This document shows, one piece after another, positions 1 to 13,183 of a DNA stretch of 64,000 bases. Both the position numbers and the translations under genes were made by a program. Source of the DNA: Monarcha castaneiventris obscurior (lineage: Eukaryota > Chordata > Aves > Passeriformes > Monarchidae); contig JAMPIT010000230.1 of assembly GCA_026261815.1 (NCBI GenBank), positions 6,695,001-6,759,000 on the forward strand. The letters run 5' to 3'. The notes under the pieces were generated by a model, which ran no database searches, had not been told where the DNA came from, and worked only from the letters and a program-made list of their open reading frames with translations. Each line of letters begins with the position of its first letter. Positions within the stretch are counted from its first letter, which is position 1.

Positions 1-3000
1 GAAAAGTTTAAATTGCACTGGAACATATTGTTTGTTTTGATCTGTAAGAGGAGCCTCTGAAGGTTAGGACAGTCAAGGCAGCAGATGAAATCACTTGAAC
101 TTCATCTAGAAAAAACTGTAAAAATTCACATATCAGGAAAACATTTTTTTAAAAATTGACATTGACTGATGAGTCAAATAGTTTATATTATGTTTATTTC
201 TCTGTCCTTTCCCCCTCTTAACCAACTCATGATGCTCTTAAACATCTCTTCCAAGATTGCCATAAATCCTGTAAGCATTTTTCTAAATTAAAATTTAAAA
301 GTAGGTCATAGACACTGTTTATCAAAAATTGTCTTATAATAATCAAAACAAAAAGCCAAACAATAGGCAAGAACAGCTACATTCCTTCTGAAACTGGGAA
401 AGTAAAAATATTCTAAATCCTTTGTGTTGTTGAGGGCTCCCTACCTTTTCCTTTCACTCTCTTACTACAATTTCCATGTAAGCACTTAACGTCTCCACAC
501 ATTTGCAGACAGTAACAACCCCTCCCCGTGACAAAATTTTACCCAGTACATGTTCCCTTAATCAAAATATGCCAACAATCTTTAACATTTTAATAGTCCA
601 GAATGAAAGCTCACCCCACATTTACCTGCTTCTTTCACATTTGGCTGCAAGGTAAAGTCAGGAGACCTTGAAGGGTGAGTACAGCTCATCACTGCTGGTG
701 AGGGTAAGAAACAAGGAAACACCTGGGCAGGTCAATGCCTCCTTGAGTCCTTAGCCCCAGCTTTGGATGACTCTAAATAGTCGGTTTAGTTTCCTACAGT
801 AGGATTAATAAATAAAAAAGAAGTGCTCAACTCACACAACTGAGATAGCTTTAACTGAAAAAACCAAGATGGTGCCCAAAAATAATTAATGATAATCTGG
901 ACACATTGGTAGCAAGAATCAAACAAGGTTTCCTGCAGAAAACTGATGGGAGAAATCATCTGTTTGAGAGAGAGAGATGCTTCTCACTAATAGAGATGAG
1001 AGATAAATTTGCTCAGTCTGCTAAAGCTGTGATCTGTCCAACACATCCTCATCTGCCTGCCATACATGTGTGCTTAGCAAGTCTAGAATTACACAAAATT
1101 GCAAGAATGTCTGGGGAAAATGTACTTTAAGCTGATCACAGGCTTTAAGCAGAGCTCATCACAGCTTCCCAAACCCTGGGGTTACATAGGTGAGTACATC
1201 CAGTGCACATGCAATGTAAGTATACACTCATTACTCAAAACTCATCAGTTGCCTGAGAAAAAATCAACAGCTTTCCTTACTTTAGTTTCATTTTAGTAAT
1301 CACTTTGATAAAAAACCTGGATATTCCCTGGCCCTATCTTCTAAATTTTCATTCTTATCCCCTTTCTCCCTTGCTCTTTTTTCTGTTCCAAACTCCTCCA
1401 TTCTCTTACTGAGAAGTAGGGTTTTTTAACTCCTACTTTCTAAGAAAACATTGTCCCACCACCAGAATGCAGCTGCCCCTTCCTGACCCTCCCAAACACG
1501 AGCATGCTGTTCCCAGGCACTGCCCCTCCTACACGGTGCCTTCTCCTTTCACTCCTGCAGATGAACAACTCTGTCACCTTATCAGTATTGATTGATGGCA
1601 ATTTCTGGCAGTCCAGTCCACCCATTTCCAGAGGTGCCCTTCACTTCCCTACTTCTAGCACATTCAACCAGGATATCCAGAATGTTCTACCCTGAAAAAG
1701 GTATTTTATCAAGCCCTCAGAACCTGTGGTGGTTTATCAACAGCTGCTTGGATAATAGTTTAATGATGAAAGAACACTGAATCAATGTGGTCAAGAATAA
1801 TATTAAAGTGGCACATAATACTAAAGGGAGTCTTTCTCCCAAGAGAGAAAGTGAGAAAAACATGACTGAGCTTTGATCTTCTTCCTTTACTCCACCATTT
1901 TTGTTTTTTGGATGTAATAGGTGCCTGATGTTTTTGTAATGCTGCAAACTCTTGAGAGAAGAGTTTTTTTCCTTTCTTTTTTAATTATGTGCATGTACAA
2001 AGCCTCATACGACGGACCACTCATCCCTGGTGAAGAATCCAGGCTTTACTCTAATCCAAATTAACAGTCATAAAGATGACAAAAGAAATCCCTGCAGTGG
2101 TTAACTGCAGGACTGTGCAATCTTTTACATGAAAAGTTTCCAAAGTAAAGTAAGGGAAGATTTCCCATACGTGTTACCATATGGTGCTAACACTTCCTCA
2201 TTTCAGAATTACCCCTTCTTTCAATCATTTTTCATACACACTGATTTGTATATTGAAATACGACTCTAGCCAGAATAATTCATCACGGAATAGAGTTTTC
2301 ATTCATTAGGAAAGATTTCAGTACTAAACTTACAGCCAAGATTTGTCCTCGAAGCCTCAAGGATATTACATAGCAGTACTTCAGTTACCTTCTTTATATC
2401 ACTTGCCCTTCCACATGTATGGATTGGTGCACTAAATAGGCAGCATAGTGCAGAAATGCTGTCATGTATATTATTATTTCTCTCTATGTAAACCTGTACT
2501 TCGTCCTTTCTGCATTTAGGGAAAAAAAAATAGATCTTTTCCTTTGCATTGTAAGTAGTCTGAGCATGTTCACCACTAAAGAAAGGAATTGCTTTGTGGT
2601 GAAAATACTATTAGCTTATCTGATTACTAATGCCATGATTGCAATGATGTAGAGCTTTTCTTCTGGGGAGCACTGAGAAAAGGTCACTACTAAGAATAAT
2701 TGAAGATGTGAGCAGTAATAACGGGTCATGAAGAGAAGAGACACTGAAAGCCCATCACTAAGGAAGCTTTAGAACAGCATTTGCATTTGCCCAGGGCTCA
2801 GAAAGTGGCTCGTACTTTTGATGTGCCATTTTTTCACTTTTTCACAGTAAACATTAAAAGAACTTCCACTATCTCCTCTGAAAAATTACTATTCTCTCAC
2901 TGCTACATTTTCTAACTCAGTTTCTTTAGCAAGACCACCATTCACTCGAAGGCAAATGGGGAGCACAGATTAATCTGCCAAACAAGTAGCCCTACTTATA

Positions 3001-6000
3001 CTTAATTATGCTGAACATTAAAATGCTCCCTATTTATATTAAAAATTAGGAGATTAATCAATTATTGGAGAATAACTAGAAGATCATTTTAAAACATTAC
3101 AATTATTATGTCTTAGGATCAAAACTGAAATCTTTTCCCTTTAATTGTGGCAGAAGGGGTCAAATGTGATTTACTCAAGTAACACAGCCCCAAACGAAAG
3201 GTCTTAGCCATTCTGGTGTCCCATACTGGGGAAAAAAAATAGCATCTTTACAATATAAAATTCAAGAATCTGTTCCTTCAAAATTACAAATTGTTAATTG
3301 GAGTACTCACGAACTATAGGCAAAATGTCACAAAGGTCCAGAGCAGGCCTTCAGTAACTATGATTCAATACCTTCTGGTCACCAGTTGCTAAAATTAAAT
3401 TCCTTACTGGGAAGGAGCTGAAATCGCCCAGTGCCCACTGAAATCCCCGCTGTAACTAAGCAAAACTTTCTTTTGTGCTTAGCAGAGATTTTGAAGGCTG
3501 AACACCATTGAGTCTAAATTCCACTTCAGTCTTTAAATACATCAACAAGCAGCCTGATATTTTTACCTGCCATTGCCTGTACAATATCCTTCTCCATAAA
3601 ATCTGTTGGCAGCAAAAGCTTCTGGTATTATCCACAGCCATAAGATATAACATTGAAGCTCACATCACCAGCAATGCCTTCCTCAATATCATTGCACACA
3701 GGCCAGCAAGCACTGCACTGCAGAGGCCTCAGTGATATTTATTCTGCGAAAGAACTGCTGTCATCATTATATCTGTCAGCCTCATTTTGCCCATCACTAA
3801 CTGCCAGTCTATTCCAGCATACTTGTTTTATAAAATTGCAGTATGGGAGTGAATTGTAAATCCTAATTATAACATAATTCTAGATGTCTTCCACAGTGAG
3901 GGTTAAGATGAGCTGGGTCAGAGAAGTAATGAACCATTAGCTAGAGGAAACAGGAATGCTGTCTGGGGGCTATGTGCTTTGGAAGATAGATCTTTCTGAT
4001 AAAATATCCAAAACACTTACAGGGTAAAGAAACTTATGTCCCATCCTCTGAAACTACTCCATCTTCGAGAGCCAGATTCAGTGACAGAGGGGTTTTTTTA
4101 AAACGTTTCTTTAAAGTTGTGACTCCTGTTTGGGGAAAACTCCCATTATTTCCATAATCAAAGGAAGGAAAAGAGACATGCTTATAAATTCCCTCTAACA
4201 AGTACCAAAATTTTCCTTTCATTATTTGGCAGACATTCTTAATGAGTATCTCCTTGGTGCTTAAGAAAACATAAGTGGAATTTACAGCAATTCTCATCCA
4301 CTTATATTGCCTCTAAAACTAAGCAATTACCCAATATTTAGGGGTAATAGTCCTCTCCCAAAAATATCTTAAGCAGACTTCAAAGGCAGAAACAATTTTT
4401 TGCAGAGGACCTCTCTGTTATTATTGCCTTTACTGTTCTGTTTTACTTAGAAAACAGCACAGCATCTTTTAACCAATGATGCCTGTACCAAGAGCTGCAG
4501 GATGACCAAGTGCCTGTCACATAGGGTCTCCTCTGTTTTCCTTCCTCAGACTTTTTAAAAAATCCCTCTCATTTTTGCTTCAACTCTATTTCACAGTTAA
4601 TTTGAGCTGGGTGAATTATGAAGTGGACTTGGCCAAAACAGTTTGCAAGGAAAAAAGAATCCTATAACTCAGAGAAGTCTGAAGTGCAAGGTGCTAGTTC
4701 AGAGTTATTTATTGCAGGTAAGTAATTCTACTCTGAACAACAGCACACATGGGTTTGGGAGCTACACTTACAGAAGAGCTCCAAAGAGGAAGGCAGGACC
4801 CAAACACTGGTCTAAATCTGTCTGTGTATGCATACTGAGGTCTGAGGATGTAGAAAACAGGAAAAATTGCTGTTGGGGAAAACAGCTTCACACCCTTATC
4901 ATGCATTTCTGAATGTTAATTTAGAGTGCTGAAATCACCTGTGTTCATCTAATGGAAGAGGCACTATTATATACACTTGGTAATTTCTTTAATAAAGAGT
5001 TTAAACAGTCCACAGTAATCCATATTAATTATTCATGTACTGGAGAAACATAATGAAAGTCAATGAAGAAAGTCGTAGTCTCTTGGAGGTCTTGAAGGAA
5101 AAAGAATAATATTAGGTAAAATTCAATGGACTGTGACATCAAGATTTATCTATACAATTTACCCTGGAAATTTGAATTGCGAATGAAGCCGCAGCATCCT
5201 CTAGGATGGGACAGAGTTATGAGAAACAGGTCACACAAGGATACTGGTAGCATATCAAAGTTAGCTGTACTTACTGAAGATGCCCAAAACTCTTCCCTTT
5301 CCACAGAAAAAAAAATCAATGGATGGTAAAAGTGTTTATCTACTAGATTTTTTTTTTTAGCTACCAAGAACTCAGCTGCCCCCATCAATATGAATTATCT
5401 CTTGACAAGCAATCCATGTGCAGCACCTTGTGGCTTTGTTCAAGTCCCATTGGGCTTGCAGTGTTTGTAACCCCCTACATGGGCATCACAATGACAAGGG
5501 ACAGAATTAGGACAATACTTTGCTATGCTGATAAAGAATTAAATCTACCCTGTATTGATTCAGAACTAATTTAAGACAGATGTTTATATTTATTACAGAG
5601 TAAAATGATCTGCTTCTACTTACTTTCGTGTAATTACACACATTTGAAAGAACTGAGAGTGAATGGTCTTGATTTTGACCAGTAATTGAGCTCTAATTAC
5701 TCCTGACTCACCCTGATGTTTCTGAGGCTGGCAGTAGAGCCAGCTGTCCTAGAATCCATTCTGTTGTTGTGTCTGTGAAGCAGCTCTGCCTACTCTGTGA
5801 GACCAGTGAGATGTTTTTTTCCCTAGGCTAGTTGTTGAGAGGCAGCCACCATAATGACACACATCAGAGATGTAGTTAAGAAAAAGCCTAATGATTAAAG
5901 CAATCTGGGGAGGAAGCCAAGAAAATTAGAGGTAATTCTGAAATATGACAAATACAATGCTGAGTAGCATCAGAATTCATCTTCTGGTTCCTTCCCAAAA

Positions 6001-9000
6001 AGTACACAAAAGACTATTTTTCTCGTTCTAGAAAAAAAGAAAAATATCATGAGAAGACTAAACCTCTCAGATTCTAGAAGTTCATCTGTTATACTCCTTT
6101 AAAAAACAAGGAGAAACTGCACTTAAGAAAATCCATTTGTGAAGAAAAAAAATCTGAAGGCTGGATGCTGTCAGGAGTTTATACAGGTGCTTTCCCCATT
6201 AAAAGTAGACAAAAGCCTTTGCTATACTGTAGCCATAGAGACACCAGCTCTCATTAACTTAGCCTCCAATGTCTTGTTGATTTTGATGGGATTGACGTAT
6301 CTGAACAGGGAATTAGGGTCCAAATGCCTTTTTTTCTGTTTAAGTTTTTTATCTTTGCTGTTTTTCCTTTGTAATCTTTATTTCCATATTACAGATTCCT
6401 CTATGCTCATTCTCTAACCTCTCCTGGATATTCTTTGCTACTGAGAGTTGCCAGGTAGGAGGCACATAATGGAAAAGAGAAAGGAATGGGGATTTTCATC
6501 ACATCACTAATCACCAACCAGGTAAATTCCTCCCAGCTTCCTCCACTGCTACACCAAGGCTGCTCTGAACTCCAGAGCTGGCTCTGCCTGCTGAATCCAG
6601 CCTCCCCCTAGTAACAATAATTAGCCTAGAGCATACACAATGAAAAAAGAATGGGACATACTAATTCATAAAGCAATTACCAACATTTACTTCAGAGGTT
6701 TCTTCTATTTTTCTCTGTTTGGAAATTTAGAGAATCAAGGGGGTTGAGGAAACTTAGAAAATTTGAAACAGTAAAAGGTACAGCAGAAAACACTGGAAGG
6801 AGAACCACAGTTTTACAGAGGTAATAGCGAACACTTAACTATGCAACACCTGAAGAAGAAAAATGTACAAGAAGAGAGGAAATGGGAGAAAGTAATAGAG
6901 TCTGAGAAATGAAGTGCAGGAGAATAACCTCCACAGAAATATCTGTAAAGCATGATGTGCTAAAAGTGATAAAAAGTCCAAGGTACAGAGATAAGCCAGT
7001 GGCAGAGATAAGAACAGCCCTGCATTTCCCTGTTCCATGTTAGCATGTTACATGTTACACTGACTTTACAAGATGCTGTCTTGGGATTTCTGAGTTTAGA
7101 AGAAGGGGGCTCTCTCATTTCTTGGAGGCATCCTGAGAACAGAAGTTGCTTTACAATAATCCCATTGATAGATTTGCAAGTTGATTTCAAAGATTCATTA
7201 ATTAAAGACTGGGTTGTTTTTTTTTTTTCTCCAAAAAATGCTTGATGTTAATATTTCATGAAGTTCCACACATGAGTCTTCAGTCTGCAGTTGACCAGCA
7301 TTTGCATAATTCTGTGAGACATGATATTCAGTGAGGTTTAGAACCAGTCTGGCACCTCATATGGGAGCCCTTTTAAAAATTCTTACATTATTCTAATGAA
7401 CCAGTATTATTCAAAAAAATATTTTTTTTCCTTCAGGATTTGAACTTCAGCCAAAACATTAAAACATAATGTTTAAAACTATACTTGGAGACTTCATATT
7501 TGATGAATATATTACAAATCTAATTTTGTGTTGTTTCTGAATCCAATACTCTGCAGAAAGCAATGAACAATGTCAATGCAATGCTTTCTACATCAATGCA
7601 GTGTTTACAAAAATCCTAAGACTTTAAAAAAACACACAAAAAAAGCAACAAATAAATCACCCTAAAAATGCAAAGTTTTGTGACCTTTATTCTCTATTCT
7701 ACAAACTGTATATCATGCAGCAGAAGTAAAGGCACAAGAATATTAAAATTTTGCTCAGATGAGTAAATGCATTATTATTTTTTACAATGCAACCTCATCT
7801 GAAGTATTCTTTCAAAACCAACATGAGACTGTGACAAGAATGCCTGAAAGATATGAAATCATTTCATTAATGCTATGTCAAAAAACACAACATGTGATGC
7901 GTTATTACACAATACTCTGTACAATAAAACAATCCTCAGCTACTTCTCTTCTTTTAGGTTTGTTAAGAACAAAACTTAACTAGCAGATTCACATCAAGCA
8001 CTGGCCTTTTTTGAGAAGGTGGCCTCAGTTTCCTGCAGGCAGTTGGAGAGTATCAGGTCAAGGACCAGAACAGCAATCTCTGTATCTACAGTTCTCTATC
8101 TTTTGTGTAACTTCTGGAACATTTTTACTGAGGGGTACATGGGGGAAAAATGGTGCTCATGGAATATGAGCTGTATTGTTATTCTGCTGTTGAAAAACGT
8201 GCACTGGCAGACTCTTGGCTAAAACTTGGTTTAGGAGAGACTCAGGATTTTTACAGCTAAGAGGTTTTGTCTTATCAATTCAACTTGCCTTTAGCTATTA
8301 ATGTGATGGCACAATTACTAAATCAAAAAACACTTTGTGACACTTCCTGAGTAATTGCCACAACAATTTTTAGCAATTTTACATAACTAAAAACATTAAG
8401 TTAACATGTTTTTTAATGAAAAAACAGTCCTCAAGTGCCCTAAGTCTGCTGGAATATGACATCTGAGTAACCCAGCTATTCAACTTCTCAATTTAAACAA
8501 AATATGGGGACAGGGAGCAACTGTGAGGAAGGGGGAGAGAGCTGCTCATGGCTGACAGTGTGGGCACAATACCTGTATCCTCCCTACCTCTCAGAAAATC
8601 CTCATTTTCCTTATACTGAGCAGCTCTGCCCATTGACATCTGATGATGTAATAACACACAATTTATGTAATTCTGGGTTAAAGGTAGAAAACGTATAAAA
8701 GGTATTTACTGCTCGGTTAGTGCTGCTTTTAGTTGTAATACTTCAATTTCATAATGGATGTGAAAATGTCCAGGCGCTCTCAAATGACAACAGGGTACTG
8801 GAGCCTTTTATCATTCCAGAACTTGGAAGCCTTTACCTGCACTGTTGGTAAAACCTTCTCTAAGGATTCAATTCCCTTGTTGTCATTCTTTGACAGCACT
8901 ATAACTTTTCTCTCACCCATTTTCTCTCTTCATCATGCCTTCCTAAGCCCAGACCCCCAGTTTCCAATAAGGTCCTTGCGGGCAGGATTATCCCCCCAGC

Positions 9001-9972
9001 CCCTACCTTTCCAGATGTGCAAACACTTTTATTGCTACAACTTATAGTCCAGTTTAGAACTACAGAATCCTAACAGCCAACCACAGAAAAGATTACCCAG
9101 TCTTTTTTCCTCTTGCAATCCACATAGCTCACTTCACAACACCAGCATTCCCAGATGGATAACTGATTCTTTACCCTGAAGAAGTTAAAAAGAAACATTT
9201 AAAAAAGCAACTGAAATATGTCACAAGGAAAAACTTACGAGTTCATTACTTCATAGAAGCTTTTTTAATATAATTTTTACTAAAATATCCTAAGAGGTTT
9301 AGGGTGACTCACAAATGCCTAAAAATATGGGAACTATTTTCCTCCTGTGTTCTTTTTTTCTTTATGATGAAGGGAAGCTAAAAGTACTTTGCTTTTGTTT
9401 CTTGTTATTTTTTGCTTGGTTTCTCCCTCCCCTTTCTGTGAGAATAACAAAGTACATTATGTTTTCACTTGCAAAGCTCCTGAGTGTGCAGCGCCTGCCC
9501 CAGCGGGAGGCACGGCACACAAAAGCACGAACCACACAGCTGCAATTACAGATCAAAGAGGATTGCTAATCTCTCTAACTGCTACACCTCGGTTCTCCCA
9601 CCTTCAGTCAGTGCCAAGCACTCTGCAAAACTCAGGATCAGTGTTTGTCTTTGCAAACTGAAGGTATCTATATCTGTACTATACCCACATGAATACAAAT
9701 ATATTAAGCATTTCTATATGATACATGCATTAAAAACATATTCTTATTCATTATTATTGTGATTATTGCTATTATTGTAATAAAATGGGGTTGAAATTTG
9801 TTGCCAAAACATTGACTTCTACTGCCATCTGAGATACCACAGACTAAAATACACAGCACTGAGAGATATGGTGGGAGATTCAGTCCTTTCTGGAGTGTCA
9901 GGACATTAGGCAGAATATGCACAGCACCTGAAACAACTCAAGGTGCCCTTTGTCTTAGGTGCCCTTGTTCTT
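1..9972. other. AT-rich noncoding DNA, no gene recognised
   Basis: The open frames here are short (under about 100 codons), lie on both strands and show no recognisable domain or codon pattern. I see no CR1 fragment, LTR or RNA gene. There are only short homopolymers, such as the A and T runs near 2520, 5347 and 7217. It could be intron of the gene starting at 63636 or intergenic sequence. Confidence 0.6.
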
Positions 9973-10129
9973 CAAGGGCTCTTTATATCTCCTCAGCTCA
10001 GCAGAAGGAAACAGAGGCAACAGAAGATAGAATGTTTTACTTCCCCTTTTATGACTGTTGCCATTTGGTCAATTGAGGTGGCACTGATGGCACAATAAAA
10101 CCACCAGCGTGAAACTTAACCGGTCCCAC
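9973..10129. repeat. Copy 1 of a 157-bp duplicated sequence
   Basis: This block is repeated almost exactly at 13027-13183, in the same orientation and offset by 3054 bases. By direct reading the two differ at about six positions over roughly 154 bases, with no insertion or deletion, so they are about 96% identical. Both copies hold a TATATCTCC stretch near the start and an ACAATAAA motif near the end. I do not recognise the family. It could be a young dispersed repeat (an LTR or SINE fragment) or a local duplication. Confidence 0.85.
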
Positions 10130-13026
10130 CCAGACCTATTTTCTAAAATAATCTAAGTGAGCCATGCTATAAAATTCCTATTTTTTGTCAATTGGCCTTG
10201 CAGGTTTCTCGTAGTAATCTTAAATGTCAACTGCCTAAGTACTACAGAGACCTGAGATGAGACCTCTCTCCTGTGTTGCTTAAGACGTCAGAAAGACAAA
10301 AGTCTACCTCTTCAAACCTGGTATTTTTGTCAAGACTCAATCATCTGAATACCTTTGAAAAATCCAGATTCAGACAATACAAGGACTCAAGAAGAACTAT
10401 AAAGGAGGCCCTGTACATTGCCTTTAACTGCTTCATGAGGTTTCAAGGTTTGCTGAATGTCTCTGCTTGATACTAGTCCTGTTGGCATTGTAACCTTGGC
10501 TTGCCTGCTCCTCTGTGCCTCATTTTCCAGTGTTGCAGGTGGTCATATTTCCACAATATAGAGTGAAACAGTCACCAAGGGAGTATCTTGTTCCTGGTAT
10601 AGGCACTGACAGGCCTTCACTGATTTTTGAAATAAGAAGTTTGGATCCTAAATGTTCAGGACAGGAACAGGAATTAAAGCAGACTGGGAAAATGCTTCTG
10701 CTGCATTATAGAAGAGATGCTGTTCCTCAACTAAATTAGGACTATAAAAGTGAATTAACCTTTCTTTCTACTTGAAAAAGGAGAAATATGCTTCCCCTTC
10801 CCTATATTTTTCTCTAGTCACACAGAATGCATTCTGTTATTAAATGAGCAGCTCTGTGAATCAGAAATAACTCCAGGCTGGAAAGCACACAGTTTATGCT
10901 GGAAGTATTATGGTAGAGATGGAGGCCTAGGACAAGCGGGAGTAGCCCCACATGGGCTTTTAAAGGACAAGGTAGAAAATAGCTAAATAACTTTGCATTA
11001 TATTTTTAGGATCCATTCCTAAAAATACTTGACATTACCTACCTATTGTTGGATATTTTTACCAAAAAAAGAAATCTAAAATATGAAGATTTTCCATGGA
11101 GACCTAAGGCTCAGAGATGCAATCACCATGCCAGGTCAATGGCACATGGTGAAAGACAAGTTTATGTGATAAAAACAAATCTAATGGGTTTATTTTTAAA
11201 TACAAGCATTTCATAACTAATATTCAGCAAGACAGCTGCAGCCTAAAAATCATCCTGGATACAGACAAGAATGGTTTCAAATAATCATTGCATACATGAA
11301 AAAATCCAGAACATTCCTCACAGGTTTACCTCTATTAGCCTAGGCACTTGGGATTATATTTTTTTGTTATGTATGATATCTATACCTAAACAGTATTTAA
11401 AGGCAGTTTAGAAAAATTAAAAAATAACATGTCAGGAAGCAGTAAGACTCTTGATTCCAATTCCAGAAATAATCATCTGCCACTTGAAAATGATCACCTG
11501 TGGAAGTAAAGTGATGATTTAGAAACCTTAGTTTGGGGGGTTTTCTTTTTTCAACTCAATGGGAAGGTAGAATCTCATCCTGTACTTGTGCAGTCAATAT
11601 TAGAACCAAAATTATTTTGGTGGTGTTCACCCTACCTACACTGGCCTCTTAAAGAACAGGAGAACAAAGGAAATTAACATTACAATCTTCCTTGCATTGC
11701 TACTTAGCCATTGTAAAATCACGGGGTAATAAACCAGTCTGTGGAGAAAGCTGTCATCAAGCACACACACAAACACACATACACAGACACAAAAGGAAAA
11801 GTAATCAAACTGCAAAATTCAAGCAGGACAGCACCCACCACCCCCAAATCAGGATGGATGGCTTCATAATTGTGTATGACAGGGCACTGATGTTCAATAT
11901 TTCTCCCATATATAAAGTTGTTTTAATCGTATGCAGGGCAATGAAATTCAGCCACCTTAAAATTAATGGCAAACTCCTACTTGTTACAACTGGCACCAAG
12001 AATGTTACTTCGCAGATTTATACTGCTGATCAGAACATGAAATTTCTTTCTGGCTACACTGAATAGGTATGATAGAATGACAATTAGCATATTTTTAAAC
12101 TATCGTCTATGCTGGTAGCAATCAGGCTTAAAAATTACAAAGATCTCATTCATAGAAAATTTCCAGACTTTTCTCTTTTCAAATTACAAACTTGGGTATC
12201 ACTTATTGAATTATTCATTGTGCACTTTCTGTGTAACACAGAAAGTAGGTATGAAACTGGGAATTCTAGTTATCTAAAGCCATCTTAGTTCAGAAGGTTA
12301 ATTTTCATTTCGACAAGTGAGAGATTCATTCTCTATTTCTGTGCCCCACTGCATCTGAATCCCTGAATGATCCCTACAGAAAAAGTGTAAAGGAGCAAAA
12401 CTGTAAGGCTATTTCAAGTACTGTAGGAGTTTGACAGTATTTAATTTTTCAACATACGCTAAAACACTGTGGGATGACTTTTAGCTTCTGCAGCTTCGTG
12501 CAGATAAATATGGCTAGATGGGATCTGGATGTTTCCTGCAGTCAGAGAGATGTAAGCACAGCACCAGCAGGTTCCTTTCTGCAGTGAGGTCCTAATAGAG
12601 AACAGCCACGCAGAAGCCCTCCATAACCAGTCACAGCAGCTGGAATCCAAGCACAAAGAAAGAGAGACCACATCCAAGCTCATTTTCCCTGTTCACAAAG
12701 AAAGGCTACACAGGAGCTGAATTATACTTTACTACAGCAGGCTGGTTCACTTGGGGCCAATACCTCAAACACGGGTGGATGACTAATTTATGATGACTAA
12801 CTGAAGAGGTCTCATTTTTAAAAGAAATGGTTCAAAGCCAGAAGAAATAATGAGAGAGGGGAAAAAAAGAATAAATTCCTGTTATGTGACCCAGTTCAAG
12901 CTTAACTCTGTATATGCTATTCCTGCACAGTGAACTTTTTGGTCCCATTTTATTTCCTGTTCTCTTGCTCTGTTGGAGCAGTGCTGTCAACCATTTCCAG
13001 CTGAGACCTTTTCAGTTCCAATACTC
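10130..13026. other. Noncoding DNA between the two 157-bp copies
   Basis: The stretch is AT-rich with no recognisable gene. It contains a short CA-rich run at about 11760-11790. The 124-codon frame at 11692-12066 runs through that CA-rich run and has no recognisable domain, so it is probably chance. Confidence 0.5.
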
Positions 13027-13183
13027 CGAGGGCTCTTTATATCTCCTCAGCTCAGCAGAAGGAAACAGAGGCAACAAAAGATAGAATGTTTTTCTTCCCC
13101 TTTTATGACTGTTGCCATTTGGTCAACTGAGGTGGCACTGATGGCACAATAAATCCACCAGCATGAAACTTAACAGGTCCCAC
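13027..13183. repeat. Copy 2 of the 157-bp duplicated sequence
   Basis: This is collinear with 9973-10129 and about 96% identical. The flanks on both sides differ from those of copy 1: past the shared CAGGTCCCAC/CCGGTCCCAC end, copy 2 continues AGCAGCATGC while copy 1 continues CCAGACCTAT. The shared boundaries therefore look sharp. That suits two insertions of one repeat, or a small duplication, better than decay of a longer duplication. Confidence 0.85.

Noticed and set aside
11692..12066. Plus-strand open frame of 124 codons
   Set aside because: Part of it is a CA-rich simple repeat read as His/Thr, and the rest shows no domain; another frame is open on the opposite strand.
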